Part shown: in pieces, positions 1 to 12,019 of the stretch
How the letters are laid out: the number at the start of each line of letters is the position of its first letter
Numbering within the stretch: position 1 is the first letter of the stretch
Origin: Himantopus leucocephalus
Lineage: Eukaryota > Chordata > Aves > Charadriiformes > Recurvirostridae
Length of the DNA stretch: 64,000 bases
Direction of reading: 5' to 3'
Assembly (NCBI GenBank): GCA_003993805.1
Contig: RSEF01000012.1
Location: 6,374,240-6,438,239 of the forward strand
Position numbers and translations under genes: made by a program
Notes under the pieces: model-generated
What the model was told of the DNA's origin: nothing
The model's input: only the letters and a program-made list of their open reading frames with translations
Databases searched by the model: none

Positions 1-680
1 TTCAGGACAGAACATTTTCAAAGCCCATGAGAACCAACATTCTGAAATGCCTCCAACGGTATCTACCACCGTTTTCCAGCTACAGCTCAAAGAGAAAGTA
101 GGCAGTGAGAGATACCAGAATTGATAAAGGATGGGGAACACACAGGGGGAAAAAAGAGTATAATTACAGAAACACTGTTTTAAAGTCTGAGTTTTCTGTA
201 GCTGTGAATACAAATAAACACTGCATAACATTGCTCATCAGATTAATATTAGTGCTACAGGAAGTATTCTTTCCTACTACCAGGGGTTTCTGAAGTACTG
301 AATTTAAAGCTCTAACTGATTCTTCACAATCCAGCAGATTTCATTTGACATATTTAATTTTGGAACAAACAAACCCAAAACTTACTGCTAGGGATATTTT
401 CACTCCCTTGCTATCATTTATTTTCAATAAAAATTGGATTTGCTACTTTATCATGTAGAACACTCAAACAGCAGCAGGATCTTTGAAATCATGCGACTAG
501 TGTGAAAAATAATAAGAAAATACCGTAACAGGTGTAACACTGTTCTCAGATCAACATTGGTACATGGCATAAGATTTATGATTTTGTCCTTTAAGTCCAT
601 TCAAAAGCACAGAAAAGATGACAAGCAGGCATACTGCCTTGAGAAACACATTTCTTTCATACGGCAATATGAAAAGTTGT

Positions 681-924
681 GTTCATCCATAAAAGCTTTT
701 GAATTAGAAGTACTGCTGCTCATTTTCATGGATCTAAAACTAGCAGAATATTGAGGATAGGGAGTATTATATACTCAGACATTCCACCATATAAATGTTG
801 TNCGTTCATCCATAAAAGCTTTTGAATTAGAAGTACTCCTGCTCATTTTCATGGATCTAAAACTAGCAGAATATTGAGGGTAGGGAGTATTATATACTCA
901 GACATTCCACCATATAAATGTTGT
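681..924 (+). repeat. 121-bp tandem duplication around a single N
   Basis: Bases 681-801 and 804-924 are the same 121-bp sequence with two mismatches, separated only by the N at 802 and one base. Each begins GTTCATCCATAAAAGCTTTT. Probably two versions of one contig end left side by side by the assembler. Confidence 0.95.
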
Positions 925-2866
925 TTGTTCCCAGATGCATCAACTTACATTTGCCAGGAATGGGACAGGAAACTTGAATATTCACAAGACGGACACTTGC
1001 AACAAAAGAAGCAGCCAATATCTACATATATTGCTTGAGTCAGGGTGCCTTATTATGCATACAATATGTGTGCAATAAATAAATGTGTGTGCACATCACC
1101 CAAACCCTACCTCATTGTTCAAAAATTAGATATCTAATTCTAAAATTGTTTCATTCAGAATGAGAAACTTTATAAGATCTTGGATTCTTCCCCTTCCCTA
1201 TTGTTTTTAGCAATCCATATTTTGATATTTTGTTTTTCCTTATTTTTGTTTTTGCTTTCTTTCTGGGTGATACATGAGAAGATCCCTGCTGAGAACCCTG
1301 ATCGAGCTTTTTGGTCTCTGGGCAGCATAACCCTGATTCCTTAATCTTTGCTCCTGTAGCATCAGCTAAGTGTAGTAGACTTAGAGGAGCCACTGATGCC
1401 CCTTGAGACCACCTTCTACTGAGATCTCTGAAAAGAACTACTTGCATCTGAATAAACAGTCTGATTTACTCACAACTCTTCACAGAAATGAAAGCCCAGA
1501 AAGCAAGAGAATTTCACTGTTGAGATCAAAATGGTTGTGCCTTCTTTCAGTTGGAAAACATGAGACTTACCAGAGGAAAAAAATTCTACTTGGAATAAAT
1601 ACAGTCTGCAGAACAATGTTGAATATGCTCAAACCAGAGTCTGCAAGAAGAAAATATTACTAGTCTGATGGTAGAAGTTGAACTTGAAAAGTATTTGCTC
1701 AGCTGTAACACACATTTCTAAAAGCAATATGTAAACAATAATCAAGACAGCAAGCATGCTGGCTGCCATGGAAATGGAGATATATCATAGCTTCATTCAT
1801 GCAGAGAAACAGGCTGGAATAAGAGGAATTTTGAATGGATACGAGCATTGATTATAGTAATCAACTTAAAAGAAAGGGCATTGGGATCACAGTGCGACAG
1901 TGTCTCCTGGTACCCAAAGGGTAGCCAGCCCTATGGGAGAACAGGCAAATGAGAGGCGTGATCTATAATTCCCATGAGACACGATGACAGCATTTCAGAA
2001 CTGAGATGTCTAAGTGTAGCTTACTGTTTTTAATGACTTCAATAAAAATTAAATTCCTATGAAGAAAGAAACTTCTCCATCTCTCAACAAACTGTATGGT
2101 ATAAACAAGACATACCTTTTGAAATATCTATTTCCCAATCTATAAAATGCCTAAGTACTGAAAAAGACAATTAAGAAACATAATTAATACTTACAGGGGC
2201 TATAAAAGGGGCTATAATTTGAATTTCAACCACACATTTCGGCAAATGCTCTCAAAAAGCTTGGATAGCTACAAAGGAAAAACTCTTGAACAAAAGGTGA
2301 CAAGTTCATGATAAGTCTCATGAAAACCAAACGTGTGTCAAGTTGGTAAGACAAGAAAATCCATGAAAACACAAGTGAAAGGGAAATAGGTTTTTGTAGC
2401 TAGTTTAATAATACTTTAATAACAAGCTGTCTATCGTAACAGTTCCTTTATTTAAAAAAAATAAATCTCAAAAATATGACTATTCCAAGAAAGTTTGGAA
2501 TAGATTATCGGAAAACCACTGCTTGCTTATGTGCCTAAAGTGGATTATTAGGAGCACTGTGTAATGCACTGTGGTATTTTATAGCCAGAACAGCCTCCCT
2601 CTTGCTAGCAGAGAGCAGTGGGAGGTTCAGGACCAGACAGACTCCCATTGTGGGTTAGAATTATAACTTGCCATTGTTGCTAAAAAACAGTGAAACAATT
2701 TAAGCCTGGAAATAAAAATGTCATTTTGCCTACCAAGAAAGACATTATGTCTAAGGAGTCAGGAAGAATCAAAGGAAAGACAAAATCATATGTACGATCG
2801 TAAAAAGTCCTGAAAGCACAAATTATACCAGATGCATCTAAATTAGTAATATTAGTTAGATTAGAC

Positions 2867-3122
2867 TGGAGATAACACTATTAGTGTAATTGCTGACCAC
2901 TTGGTCTGGTACTGGGAAAGAATGAAATACATCACATTTCTGGATAAAGCCAAAGTAAGTATTCATTTCAAGTTCTTTCCAACTTNCAGACTTTCTTTAA
3001 CAATGGAGATAACACTATTGGTGTAATTGCTGACCACTTGGTCAGGTACTGGGAAAGAACGAAATACATCACATTTCCGGATAAAGCCAAAGTAAGTATT
3101 CATTTCAAGTTCTTTCCAACTT
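2867..3122 (+). repeat. 119-bp direct duplication around a single N
   Basis: Bases 2867-2985 and 3004-3122 match over 119 positions with four differences. The N at 2986 and 17 bases lie between. Both begin TGGAGATAACACTATT and end TTCTTTCCAACTT. The same pattern as at 681-924. Confidence 0.95.
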
Positions 3123-6100
3123 AAAGAACTGTCTAGCGACTCACTAGAAATGGGCCTAACGCAGCAACTACATTCGGATGTCAATGCTATGTTTTAAACA
3201 CCAATAACCAGACAACTCATACTGGCTGCAAGGCAGAGTCAAGAAATTCCCAGCGGTACCCTTACCAATGCTGGACTGTAACTTTAAGAAGTTTCTCCCT
3301 AGGACTTTAAGTAACCTTGCTGACCAAAGCACCAAAAAGTGACGCTGCTGCAGCTTTTCATCCCATTACACACGTTCTTTTCCTTCCTCTGTATCAGAGG
3401 GTCCTTCTCCCACAACAAGCAATTAGAGGCACCCCCTTACTGCAATTTTATTAACAGGCAGTATAATCATATTCAGTAGCAACATACGTGCAAAGACGTG
3501 TAGACTGAAACAACAACTCCAGGCTTTGAGCTGGGTGGATAGATGGCAACGGGCAAGGGCAAATTAGGCTCCTACCACCCGCAGGGAGGATCAGCAAGGA
3601 CAAATGGAGACAGGGATCAATGCTCCCAACTTGTTCTGCTCAAAGTTTCCCTGTGACACCTTTACTCCCACTCCCTCTGAGCTTGGGCCCTCTCTTTCAC
3701 GTTTGATGAGATATGCCTTATGGTCATGACCTATGTTTCCCAAATGTGCTCTCTGCTCCAGTCATAACTGTTACGGAACAATTATAACTAAAAGAGAATT
3801 TGCACCTGAGAACAACCAACAGCATTCAGTGCGTGTTCTCTGGGAAGCACAATGCATATTCGACATATTTATACATTTACATTTTCATTAGTGATGCTGT
3901 GGGGCAAGATTTCGGATGCGCTACCTTAATCCTGGTGCAGGTTTCCTAGCACTCTTACAGTAGCTGTACTTCACTTTCACGAGCAAGTGTTTTGTGAAAT
4001 AAAGTGTGCTAACGGCACACTATCAACAGAGCTGTTTCCCTGCGTTTAGCCATTAAGCCATTCCCATCCCCTGAGTTAAGTATGCCCTTCAGGAATGGGA
4101 TTCTTAATGAAAAATGTCTTTTGCTCTACTCATTTCATAAGCATCCTTCCCACAAACTTTTTATCTGGTATCCATCACTCTTCATTATATGCAAAGAAAG
4201 CATAGCTCTAATGGCATAAAATGAGGTATTGACAAGCACTGTGAAATATTTATACAAAATACAGAAGCAATACCCCCAATTGTTTGCCTTCGGTCCATTC
4301 TGGTTGATTCTCTCCTGTGCCCCATGTTAGAATAAGGCTTGGAATTAAAAACATTTATTGTTGCTGGTTTTAATACATCGCTTTCGATCTTTATGAATTA
4401 GCTGGGATTTAGATGTGTATCAAGTCTCGAGTTCATATGCGGTGGGCCACAGCAGTTGCGTTTAATTCTCTTCATAACTTGTCACTGATAAACTGCCCAT
4501 GTCAGTGATAACTTACAGTCTCTGCCATGGTTGGCAGATTTTCTGTTGCTCTCTGTATTATTTGCCATCAAAGAAAACTGCAATTTTTTCCGGGTGACAA
4601 AGCTTAGAGAACAAATCTGCCTTTTCCATTCTGGAGCAAAGGTACTTCTCCCTCCTGACTCGTTCTGCCTGAAACGCAGTAATGTATCGGAGAAAGAACA
4701 GAGCAGTATAAGGGAGGTGAAGTGATAGAGAGGTATGGGGGGAAATGATTTATGCCGGTGGAGTTTTCTTACGTGTGTTCAGTGCTGCCCCAGTTTGTAC
4801 TTGCAACAAGCATCTGTTACACCTGTCATCCCAGTATATCTTCTTCCCAGTCCGAAAGCCTTGAAATAACTTTCCAAAGAGCCGTTTGCAATTATGAGCA
4901 GCGTTTCATAGACGTCTTGCTAGTTATGCATGCTACTGAATTCACGCCTTGGTGGACTACTGCCTGCTGCCCTGTATCACCTCTGTGCTGAGCACGAGCC
5001 CTTAGGTCTTCTCCCAAGATAGTGGCACGGATAGCAGTAACTGGGCAGCGGCAGCTATCTTTATTGAATTCAGACAGCTTAACTCCCTGTTATTTTTCCT
5101 TATTCCTATTACCATGTGCCTAGGACTCCTCCTCGCAGACCAGATGCCGCTGTGCAGTGTGCTGTACGAAAGGAAGGCTTTCTGTCATAAGCTCAAATAA
5201 AACTGAATAGACAGAGCGATGCCCTCTAGAAAGAAACCTGGCAGAGAACATTACTGCAACATCAAAAAACCACGGTTAAAGAGTCTGCAAACCTTGGAGG
5301 GGAGTTTGGATAGGAAAGTAATCGCAAATCCTTTCTTTTGGGTCAAGTAGCTGCAGACACTGAGGATGCTTTACTCCAATAATAAAAGTAATCCTCTTTC
5401 CATTTCTCTCACTGTCATCTTGTGGAAACACTTAATACACTGTGTTTTGTACCTGTCACTATATGCTTCATACATAAGATTATGAAAAACTGACAACTGA
5501 TTTTTTCAGTGCAGAAAAACACTGAACACAGATTCATCACTGCATCAGAAACTAATTTGGAAAGGCTTTCAAAAGTACAAACACACAATGCTTTACTTTA
5601 AGCTATCTCCCAAAACATGTGGTGCTCTAGCACATAAACACTTATCAGTGTTCAGATTTTCGCTCAGGCACATGAAAGGATTACCAATAGGCACTTCAGA
5701 AATCCAAGGATACTTTAAAGAACTGGAACACCTTGAAGAAGTAGTAAAGAAGGATCCATTTCATTCCTGGTTTAGAAAGGATTAATAAAATACACTTGAA
5801 TAGTCAAGTGTAATAGTTAAAAGATCATCTTACCAACTTATCAATGTATTTATAATGATCTGCAGTCCTAGTCTCATCTATTACATGCTAATAGATGCTT
5901 TGAATTTGTCATTCAATGATTGAGAACTCTGACATCCTTCATTTCCCTGACTCAGTTCCCTCTGGGAAATTGTAAATTCTTTGTCAGAAAGTGCTCTACA
6001 AAAGCTAACTAGTACTTCATAAAAGTACCCTTAGTTTTCACCACTTTCTCAGTGGAGTTTGGAAACTTTTTGTTCTTAAAACATAAAGCAGATGCCTTCC

Positions 6101-8118
6101 TATTTTTACATTTATTTATTATATTATTTAACTAATTATAGGAGAAAAGCAAGAAGAAGCTGGCTCAGAATACATTTTTGCCACCAGTTAATTACGTTAT
6201 TCAGTCTTCATTCGTGTAAGAACGCCAATAAAGAAATTAATGTAGTCAAATAAATCCTTCTCTTACCACGTAGGTTAATCTCCCTGCTTTTGCAGTCAAG
6301 TAGAACCTCCTCAAGAACATGCTCATTTAAAAAAAAAAAAAGTTTGAATTATCCAGTGTGTTTAGCCTGCCGTTACCAATTGTATTGTGCTTTTTTTATT
6401 CATGATTCCTGACCACCTGTGGTATAAGTCCACTATAGTTTGCTTCAGATATTTTGGATTTTAATTCCTCTCTAAAAGAATACAGCAAACAACAAAATTA
6501 GGACTTGAAGATAAGCGATAGTGGAAGAAGTACAGGTAGATCCTATTCTCAATGTACTGCAATGGGATGAGGAGAGCATGGTGTAAAACCTGCTATTATT
6601 ATGCATGGGTTACAGTTTGTCACCAAACTGGATGCAGAGCAAAAAAATCGTCCTACTCAAACTAGGATCGGGAAGCGCAGAGAAAGTCTTCATCTTTTGA
6701 GATTTACAATGGTAAAATGATTCGACGCACCTCTCTTTCTAAAGATTTTTATAACGGATTATGACATTAACACTCATGATCCATAGTAAAGGTAATAGCA
6801 CATCCGCCGATTTCCTTCGGTAAAAAAGCCAAGTGTCACTATCCGCAGCTTTCAGGACTAAAACTGTAATTCTCCATTCCTTGTGCACCAAACAACCACA
6901 GAGCATTTATCAGAAGCTCTGCATATGCAAGAATAGTGTAATATTTTTATCACAAAGGGTAATGAAGAACAAAGAGAGTAACCTTGGCAGATCACAGTAA
7001 AAGTGATGATGCTTCACAGAGAACAGGAAACAGACTAGGGGACGATTTGGTTTAATCAGGATGTGAAGACCTCTGTTTCTCATGCCATTAACCTTTGCAC
7101 TTTTTATGGCCTCTGATGGCACAAGCCTGTTAAATTAATTTCTCATTTAAATTTTAAATTCCTTTATATACCTGAAGTTATTAAATGCAATTCAGTTTAA
7201 CATAAAGCACTTGACTAGAAAGTCTGTGTAAAATCAAATCTGTGTTTACACTATTGTCCTCCCACCTCATAAAATAAAAACTCCAAAGAGAGGAGGAAAC
7301 TTTCCTTTTCCTCTATTTAACAACATCCTGAATTTTAAAATAGTTAAGCTATCCTCCCTTTCCTACATAATCATTGTTACTGAACGAATTTACGCTTATA
7401 CATCCTGAACAGAATTGGATTCCTATACTGTTATTAAAATAAAGATTTTGAAGGTATTTTGCTATGGAATTGCAACAACTATGGCTTGTTGTTGTGTCTA
7501 AGTTGATTAATTGCTGATAGGACTTCCAAGGGTTCTCTGTTCTCTGCTTCATAGTTGCATATTTAAGAACTGTGAAGTAGTTACCAGAGAAAAGAATAGG
7601 CAGAGAGCTTTACATGATAGTGTGAAGATTGTATTAAAGCTAGGTAGGAATGGAAATTCACTAATTAGAATTGAACATGAACAAGTAGCCATAAGGCCAC
7701 GCGACAAGGTAGCTTGTTTTTCATTCGTATTATATTGTGTTAGACAATGCAAGCAGAGCTGCTACCCAATCAAAACTCAGGGTGGAAAAGGAGAACAGAT
7801 ATCATTGCTCAAAGGTCAACGCTGGAAAATGTTGGCAATCCAACACAAGTCTCAGGCAAGGCTTGTTGTTCTCTCATTTCCATCCTGCCATTTTTCTTTT
7901 TCCTTAATAAGACAAAACACAAAACAACAGAGTTTTTACCTGTATTCTCCATATACAGCTTAACCTTCTGCAGGTTCCCCAAGGCCATATGCAGTTACAC
8001 AGCTCCTGTGGATCCAGGCTCCTCATCATAATTTCTTGCCAAGGTTCTGCTTTTTCCCATCCCTGGGAAAAGTCCAAGTGGATGACAGCTTCAGGAATTA
8101 ACTTTGGTGCTAGACAGG

Positions 8119-8155
<37 letters not shown>

Positions 8156-8165
8156 AAAAAAAAAN
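8119..8165 (+). repeat. poly(A) run ending in an N
   Basis: Thirty-six A, one C and nine A precede the N at 8165. The true length is unknown. I could not recognise a retrotransposon 3' end upstream of it. Confidence 0.9.
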
Positions 8166-8842
8166 TTAATTTAAATGCGTAATTCCAAGAATATGATTCT
8201 CAAACTTTGTCTCACACAGGCAACTATTCTTTTGCTTTCTGACAGTAACATTCTGTCAGAATTCTGCCTCCACCGCAGACCCAGAAATATCCTAATATGA
8301 CAGTACTGTACAACTCAAACGTCTATTGCATGACTCACAAAACCCGAGTATTGCGTTATATTCAACGGCTGTTTAATCAGTCCTTGCAGCAGGGACCAAA
8401 ATCCAAGCCACTGACCTGATCCCTACACCAGTGGTTCAACATCATCCTCTTCTTCAGCTCATTGAACTTGAATTCCTTTATGGAAGAGTGGCATTTCTAT
8501 GAACAGATGACAGAGCAAAAAACCTAAGTTTGTCTCAAAATAGACCTTCCTGCCTCTTAGGCTCTCTCAAATCAAGTCCTAAGTGTGAGCTTTGTGCCAG
8601 TATTACTCACGCTATGGTTCATAATAGTCTAAACGTCCATCTATGAAATTACTGCTTTTTTAATTATTATTTTTTAATTGACCATATTTTCCCTTTCCTC
8701 GGTTAGTGCCCACTGATAAGCATAGCCAAAACCTGCCTGTCAGGAGCTGTCAGTGATTCATTAAAATATTTGTAATTACAAACAATAAAGTTCTAATTCT
8801 GTAAAACCAGTACAATTTTGTTTTCTTCGTAAGTGTTTAACG

Positions 8843-9938
8843 GACAAGAGAAGAGCAGTAGATGTCACTTACCTTGACTTTAGCAAGGCTTTCAACACTG
8901 TCACCTATGGTGACAGCCCTGTGCCACTTCCTAGTTGGGACAATGAGGACTGGATGGGTGGACAACAAGATGAATAAAAACTGTTTGGATGATGAGGGTA
9001 AGATAGTGGTTAACAGGTCACATTCCACCCGGAGGCCTCAGAGGTCTGTGTTAACATCTATCCTGTTTAACATCTTTATGGAGACCTAAGAGAAGCAACG
9101 GGGTACGCTCTCGTCAGGTTTGCAGATGGCACCGAATAGGGAAAAACCTGCTGATCTGCTCAAGGGCAGGATTATCATTCGTAGGAATCTAGATAGGCTG
9201 AACAAATGAGCTTTAGGAACCTTACAGTACTCATTAATTAAAAAGGTGAAGTCCTGNGAATGAGATTTAGGAACCTTACAGTACAGAATTCATTAGTTAA
9301 AAAGGTGAAGTCCTGGATCAGGGAAGGAAACATACAGGCTGAGGTCCACCTGGCCGGGCAGTTGGCCAGCAAGCCGCAGAGGGTCCAGCAGCCCGCCCTG
9401 GCAGCAGAGGAGGACAGCACCCCGGGCTGTACTGAGAGGAGCAGAGCCAGTAGATTGAAGGAAGTGATTATTCGCCTTGACTCACCATTATCAGACCACA
9501 TCTAGAATAATGCCTTCTGTTCGGGGCTCAGCAGTAAGGTGTTCAACATGGAAACGAGTTAAGCAGGGGGCCAGCTAAGACGGTGGGGAGCTGAAGCACT
9601 TCCCCCTGTAAAGAGAGGCTGAGGGAACTGGACTTGCTCAGCCTGATGGAGACAGGATTTGGGGAACTGCAGAGCAGCTTTCCCATACCTGTGAGGAGGT
9701 TATCGAGAAGATGGCGCCAGACTCTTCGCAGTACTCCACAGTGGGAAGACAAGAGGCAATGGGCATAAGCCAAAGCAAGGGGGGCTCACACTGGACATAG
9801 GAAAAAAACTTTCTCACCATGAGGAGAGTCAAGGATTGGACGAGATTGTCCTGAAAAGTTATGTATTCTGCCTTCGACTAGGTGAGGGCCTGCTGAGGCC
9901 CCTTCCAGCCTGAATCCTCCTATCTATTTTCTATCTGG
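8843..9938 (+). mobile_element. CR1 LINE, 5'-truncated, with decayed reverse transcriptase
   Basis: A non-LTR retrotransposon fragment covering the end of the reverse-transcriptase ORF and the 3' end. At 8858-8902 the sequence encodes VDVTYLDFSKAFNTV, the RT motif A region with the final Asp changed to Asn. QRSVLTSILFNIF follows at about 9038-9076 after a frame break. The catalytic FADD motif appears at 9119-9130 as FADG, and a TAG follows three codons later. The remainder runs through recognisable CR1 sequence to the 3' end (...GGCCCCTTCCAGCCTGAATC). It is not functional. A short duplication around an N at 9257 interrupts it. Confidence 0.9.
9205..9315 (+). repeat. 52/57-bp direct duplication around a single N, inside CR1
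   Basis: Bases 9205-9256 and 9259-9315 are copies of one stretch (starting AATGAG, ending AAGGTGAAGTCCTG). They differ by a 5-bp indel and two substitutions, with the N at 9257 between them. A single copy is expected from the surrounding CR1 sequence. Confidence 0.93.
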
Positions 9939-10859
9939 CTTGTGTTACGATCAGGTCTCTTTTTTTCTTTTTTTTTTTTTCTTTTTTTGAGAGGGGAAGG
10001 CCTGTGAAACCTGGATGGACACAGAAAATTTTTACAGTAAATCCTGGTGATGGGCAGGATTTGACATCATTGCCACGTCCTCTTGTTTAGCTGAGACATC
10101 TCCAGCTCACCGTGCTATTTACTGTGGGGCACGGCTGTCCCCGTGCCAGAAACAGAGCTGCTCGCGTTTTGGTTTGTGGGGCCAAACAGGAATTTGACAG
10201 CACAACACTGAGTATCACAGTGCCTGCATCCATTTGTAGCTCCAGTTGTTATTTACAGTATTTATTTTTTTTTTTTAAAAAAAGCAATTCTCCCCTGCCA
10301 GCACTCTGTCAAAGCCAGCGATGGTACCAGGCACTGGTTACAGGCACTGCAACCTCTGCGAAAACCAGAGGTGAAAAGATGAAGCGACATTGTTTGAAAT
10401 CCCTATTTCATACCTTCCACTTCCACGATCCCTTGGCAGAGCACTACATCAAAAGTACGAACGCTTCTAAGAAATTCTTAAGGCAGTAGTGGTCGGAGAA
10501 GTAATTCTCAAAAAAGCTCTGTAAAACCATTCCTGCAATTTGACCCTCAGGATACTAACGCTCTGTCTGCCTTGCCACAACGTCCACAGAGGGCCCATCC
10601 ATAGCGTATATATGGAATGTATATTTTCCTCTACAGAACTTCAATATTTACCTCAAATCTGAAGTAGTGTCAGCATACATGGCTCTTTGAAAGCAGACTG
10701 ATGTTATTTTCAGAGAAGCAGCATTAAAAAAACAGGGGCAAACCCTCTGAAATGGAGAGTTTCCTCAAGAAGAGGAAAATGCTGAATCATCCTGTGGCTG
10801 AAAACCTCCCTCAGGAGCAAGCCAAGGGGCACAAAGACGGCACATTTTAAACACAATTC

Positions 10860-11230
10860 TCATTTTCTCGTAGGGCCCGAGCACGTGCTGCACGAACGTT
10901 CCCGTCCGGTAGGAAGGCAAAGCTGAGCCTGCCGGAGCGGCTGTCGGGTCCGAGGGAAGGGGCTCCCCTGAGGGGACACGGGAAGGCCTGGGCAGCGGGG
11001 ACCCGCCGCTCCCCCAGCTCAGGGGATTTGGGGCCAGATTTACCACTTTTTAAACTTCTCGGCACCTTTCCCACGTAAAACATGACTATACTGAAAATCT
11101 GGTGCTCGGAAGCAGGCGTTTAGAATAATCTCCCTAACTCCAGCATATTTTGAATGCAATGCAAAAAATAGCTTAAAATGAGATTAGCACGGCACTCGGG
11201 GGGGGGGGGGGNNNNNNGGGACGGGGACAC
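10860..11230. promoter_or_regulatory. CpG-rich patch, possible small CpG island
   Basis: Inside AT-rich intergenic DNA, about 10870-11065 contains roughly 17 CpG dinucleotides (for example CGTCCGG, GCCGGAGCGG, GACCCGCCGC). It is followed about 130 bases later by a poly(G)/N gap. A minus-strand open frame crosses it but encodes nothing I recognise. It could be a distal promoter or enhancer, or a GC-rich remnant. The calls are by eye. Confidence 0.35.
11198..11220 (+). repeat. poly(G) run with a 6-N gap
   Basis: An uninterrupted G run runs into Ns at 11212-11217 and continues GGGACGGGG. Such runs form G-quadruplexes and stop sequencing, so the gap size is unreliable. Confidence 0.9.
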
Positions 11231-11751
11231 AACGACACACCAACAGAAAACAAAGATTGGCATCATTTCAGCTTTCTGTCTTGGCTCTTCACGGTAAGAG
11301 AGCCGCGTGGCCAGCTGCCAGTTCTCCCAGCAGAGAACAACATACGAAAATCTCTGAACTCTTCCTCGTTACCGGCAGAGTTTTGTCATCGCAGCAAAGT
11401 TTCCGAACTGCAAAATCAGGTGTCATGGTCACAGACACAAAAAAAAACAACCCAAAACCAGAGACAATGCTTGTTAAAATTTAGGTCCCAGTTTTGTCCT
11501 CATTTTTACAATTTGTTGCTACCCCATTCAAGATGGTTTTTGGCAAGTGACTGGTGTTTGCTACTGCCTCCTGTTTTCTGAAGCAACCAGCAAATGAGCA
11601 GCCCAAGGGAAGAACTACAGTTTTAGAATACTCAGTGAAGCAGGTAGAATATTTATAAGCTTACACCATCATTTTCAAGTATCCTTGGACCTTCTGACGT
11701 TAGCAGGACTGCTGAGCAGGTCAGAAAGGCTGTATGTTGTTTCCCTGCAAT

Positions 11752-12019
11752 ATAGGGACAAGGGGGAATGGCTTCAAACTGGAAGAGAGGAGATTTAGAT
11801 GAGGTATTAGGAAGAAATTTTTCCCTCTGAGGGTGGTGAGCCCCTGGCGCAGGTTGCCCAGTGAATCTGTTGAAGCCCCATCCCTGGAAGTGTTCAAGGC
11901 CAGGTTGGACGGGGCTTGGAGCAACCTGGGCTGGTGGGAGGTGTCCCTGCCCAGGGCAGGGGGGTGCAATGAGATGGTCTTCAAGGTCCCTTCCAACTCT
12001 AACCATTCTGTGATTCTAT
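11752..12019 (+). mobile_element. CR1 LINE 3' fragment
   Basis: About 270 bases of CR1 3' end in plus orientation. The fragment contains GGTGGTGAGCCCCTGGCGCA, the CCATCCCTGGAAGTGTTCAA segment and the terminal CCCTTCCAACTCTAACCATT followed by CTGTGATTCTAT. The 5' limit is approximate. Confidence 0.92.

Larger units (their letters stand above)
1..8842. other. intergenic, no gene recognised
   Basis: AT-rich sequence with two gap-associated duplications (681-924, 2867-3122) and a poly(A)/N run (8119-8165). Open frames are short or, like the 150 codons at 7511-7963, show no recognisable motif. A weak 9-bp hairpin (TACACTTGA, 4-base loop) lies at 5791-5812. Confidence 0.7.
9939..11751. other. intergenic, CpG-rich patch only
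   Basis: It holds a T-rich tract at about 9959-9988, the CpG-rich patch and the G-run gap. A 125-codon frame at 10112-10489 runs through a T tract and shows no domain. Confidence 0.65.

Noticed and set aside
7511..7963. 150-codon plus-strand open frame
   Set aside because: No recognisable domain, and overlapping frames on both strands are equally open.
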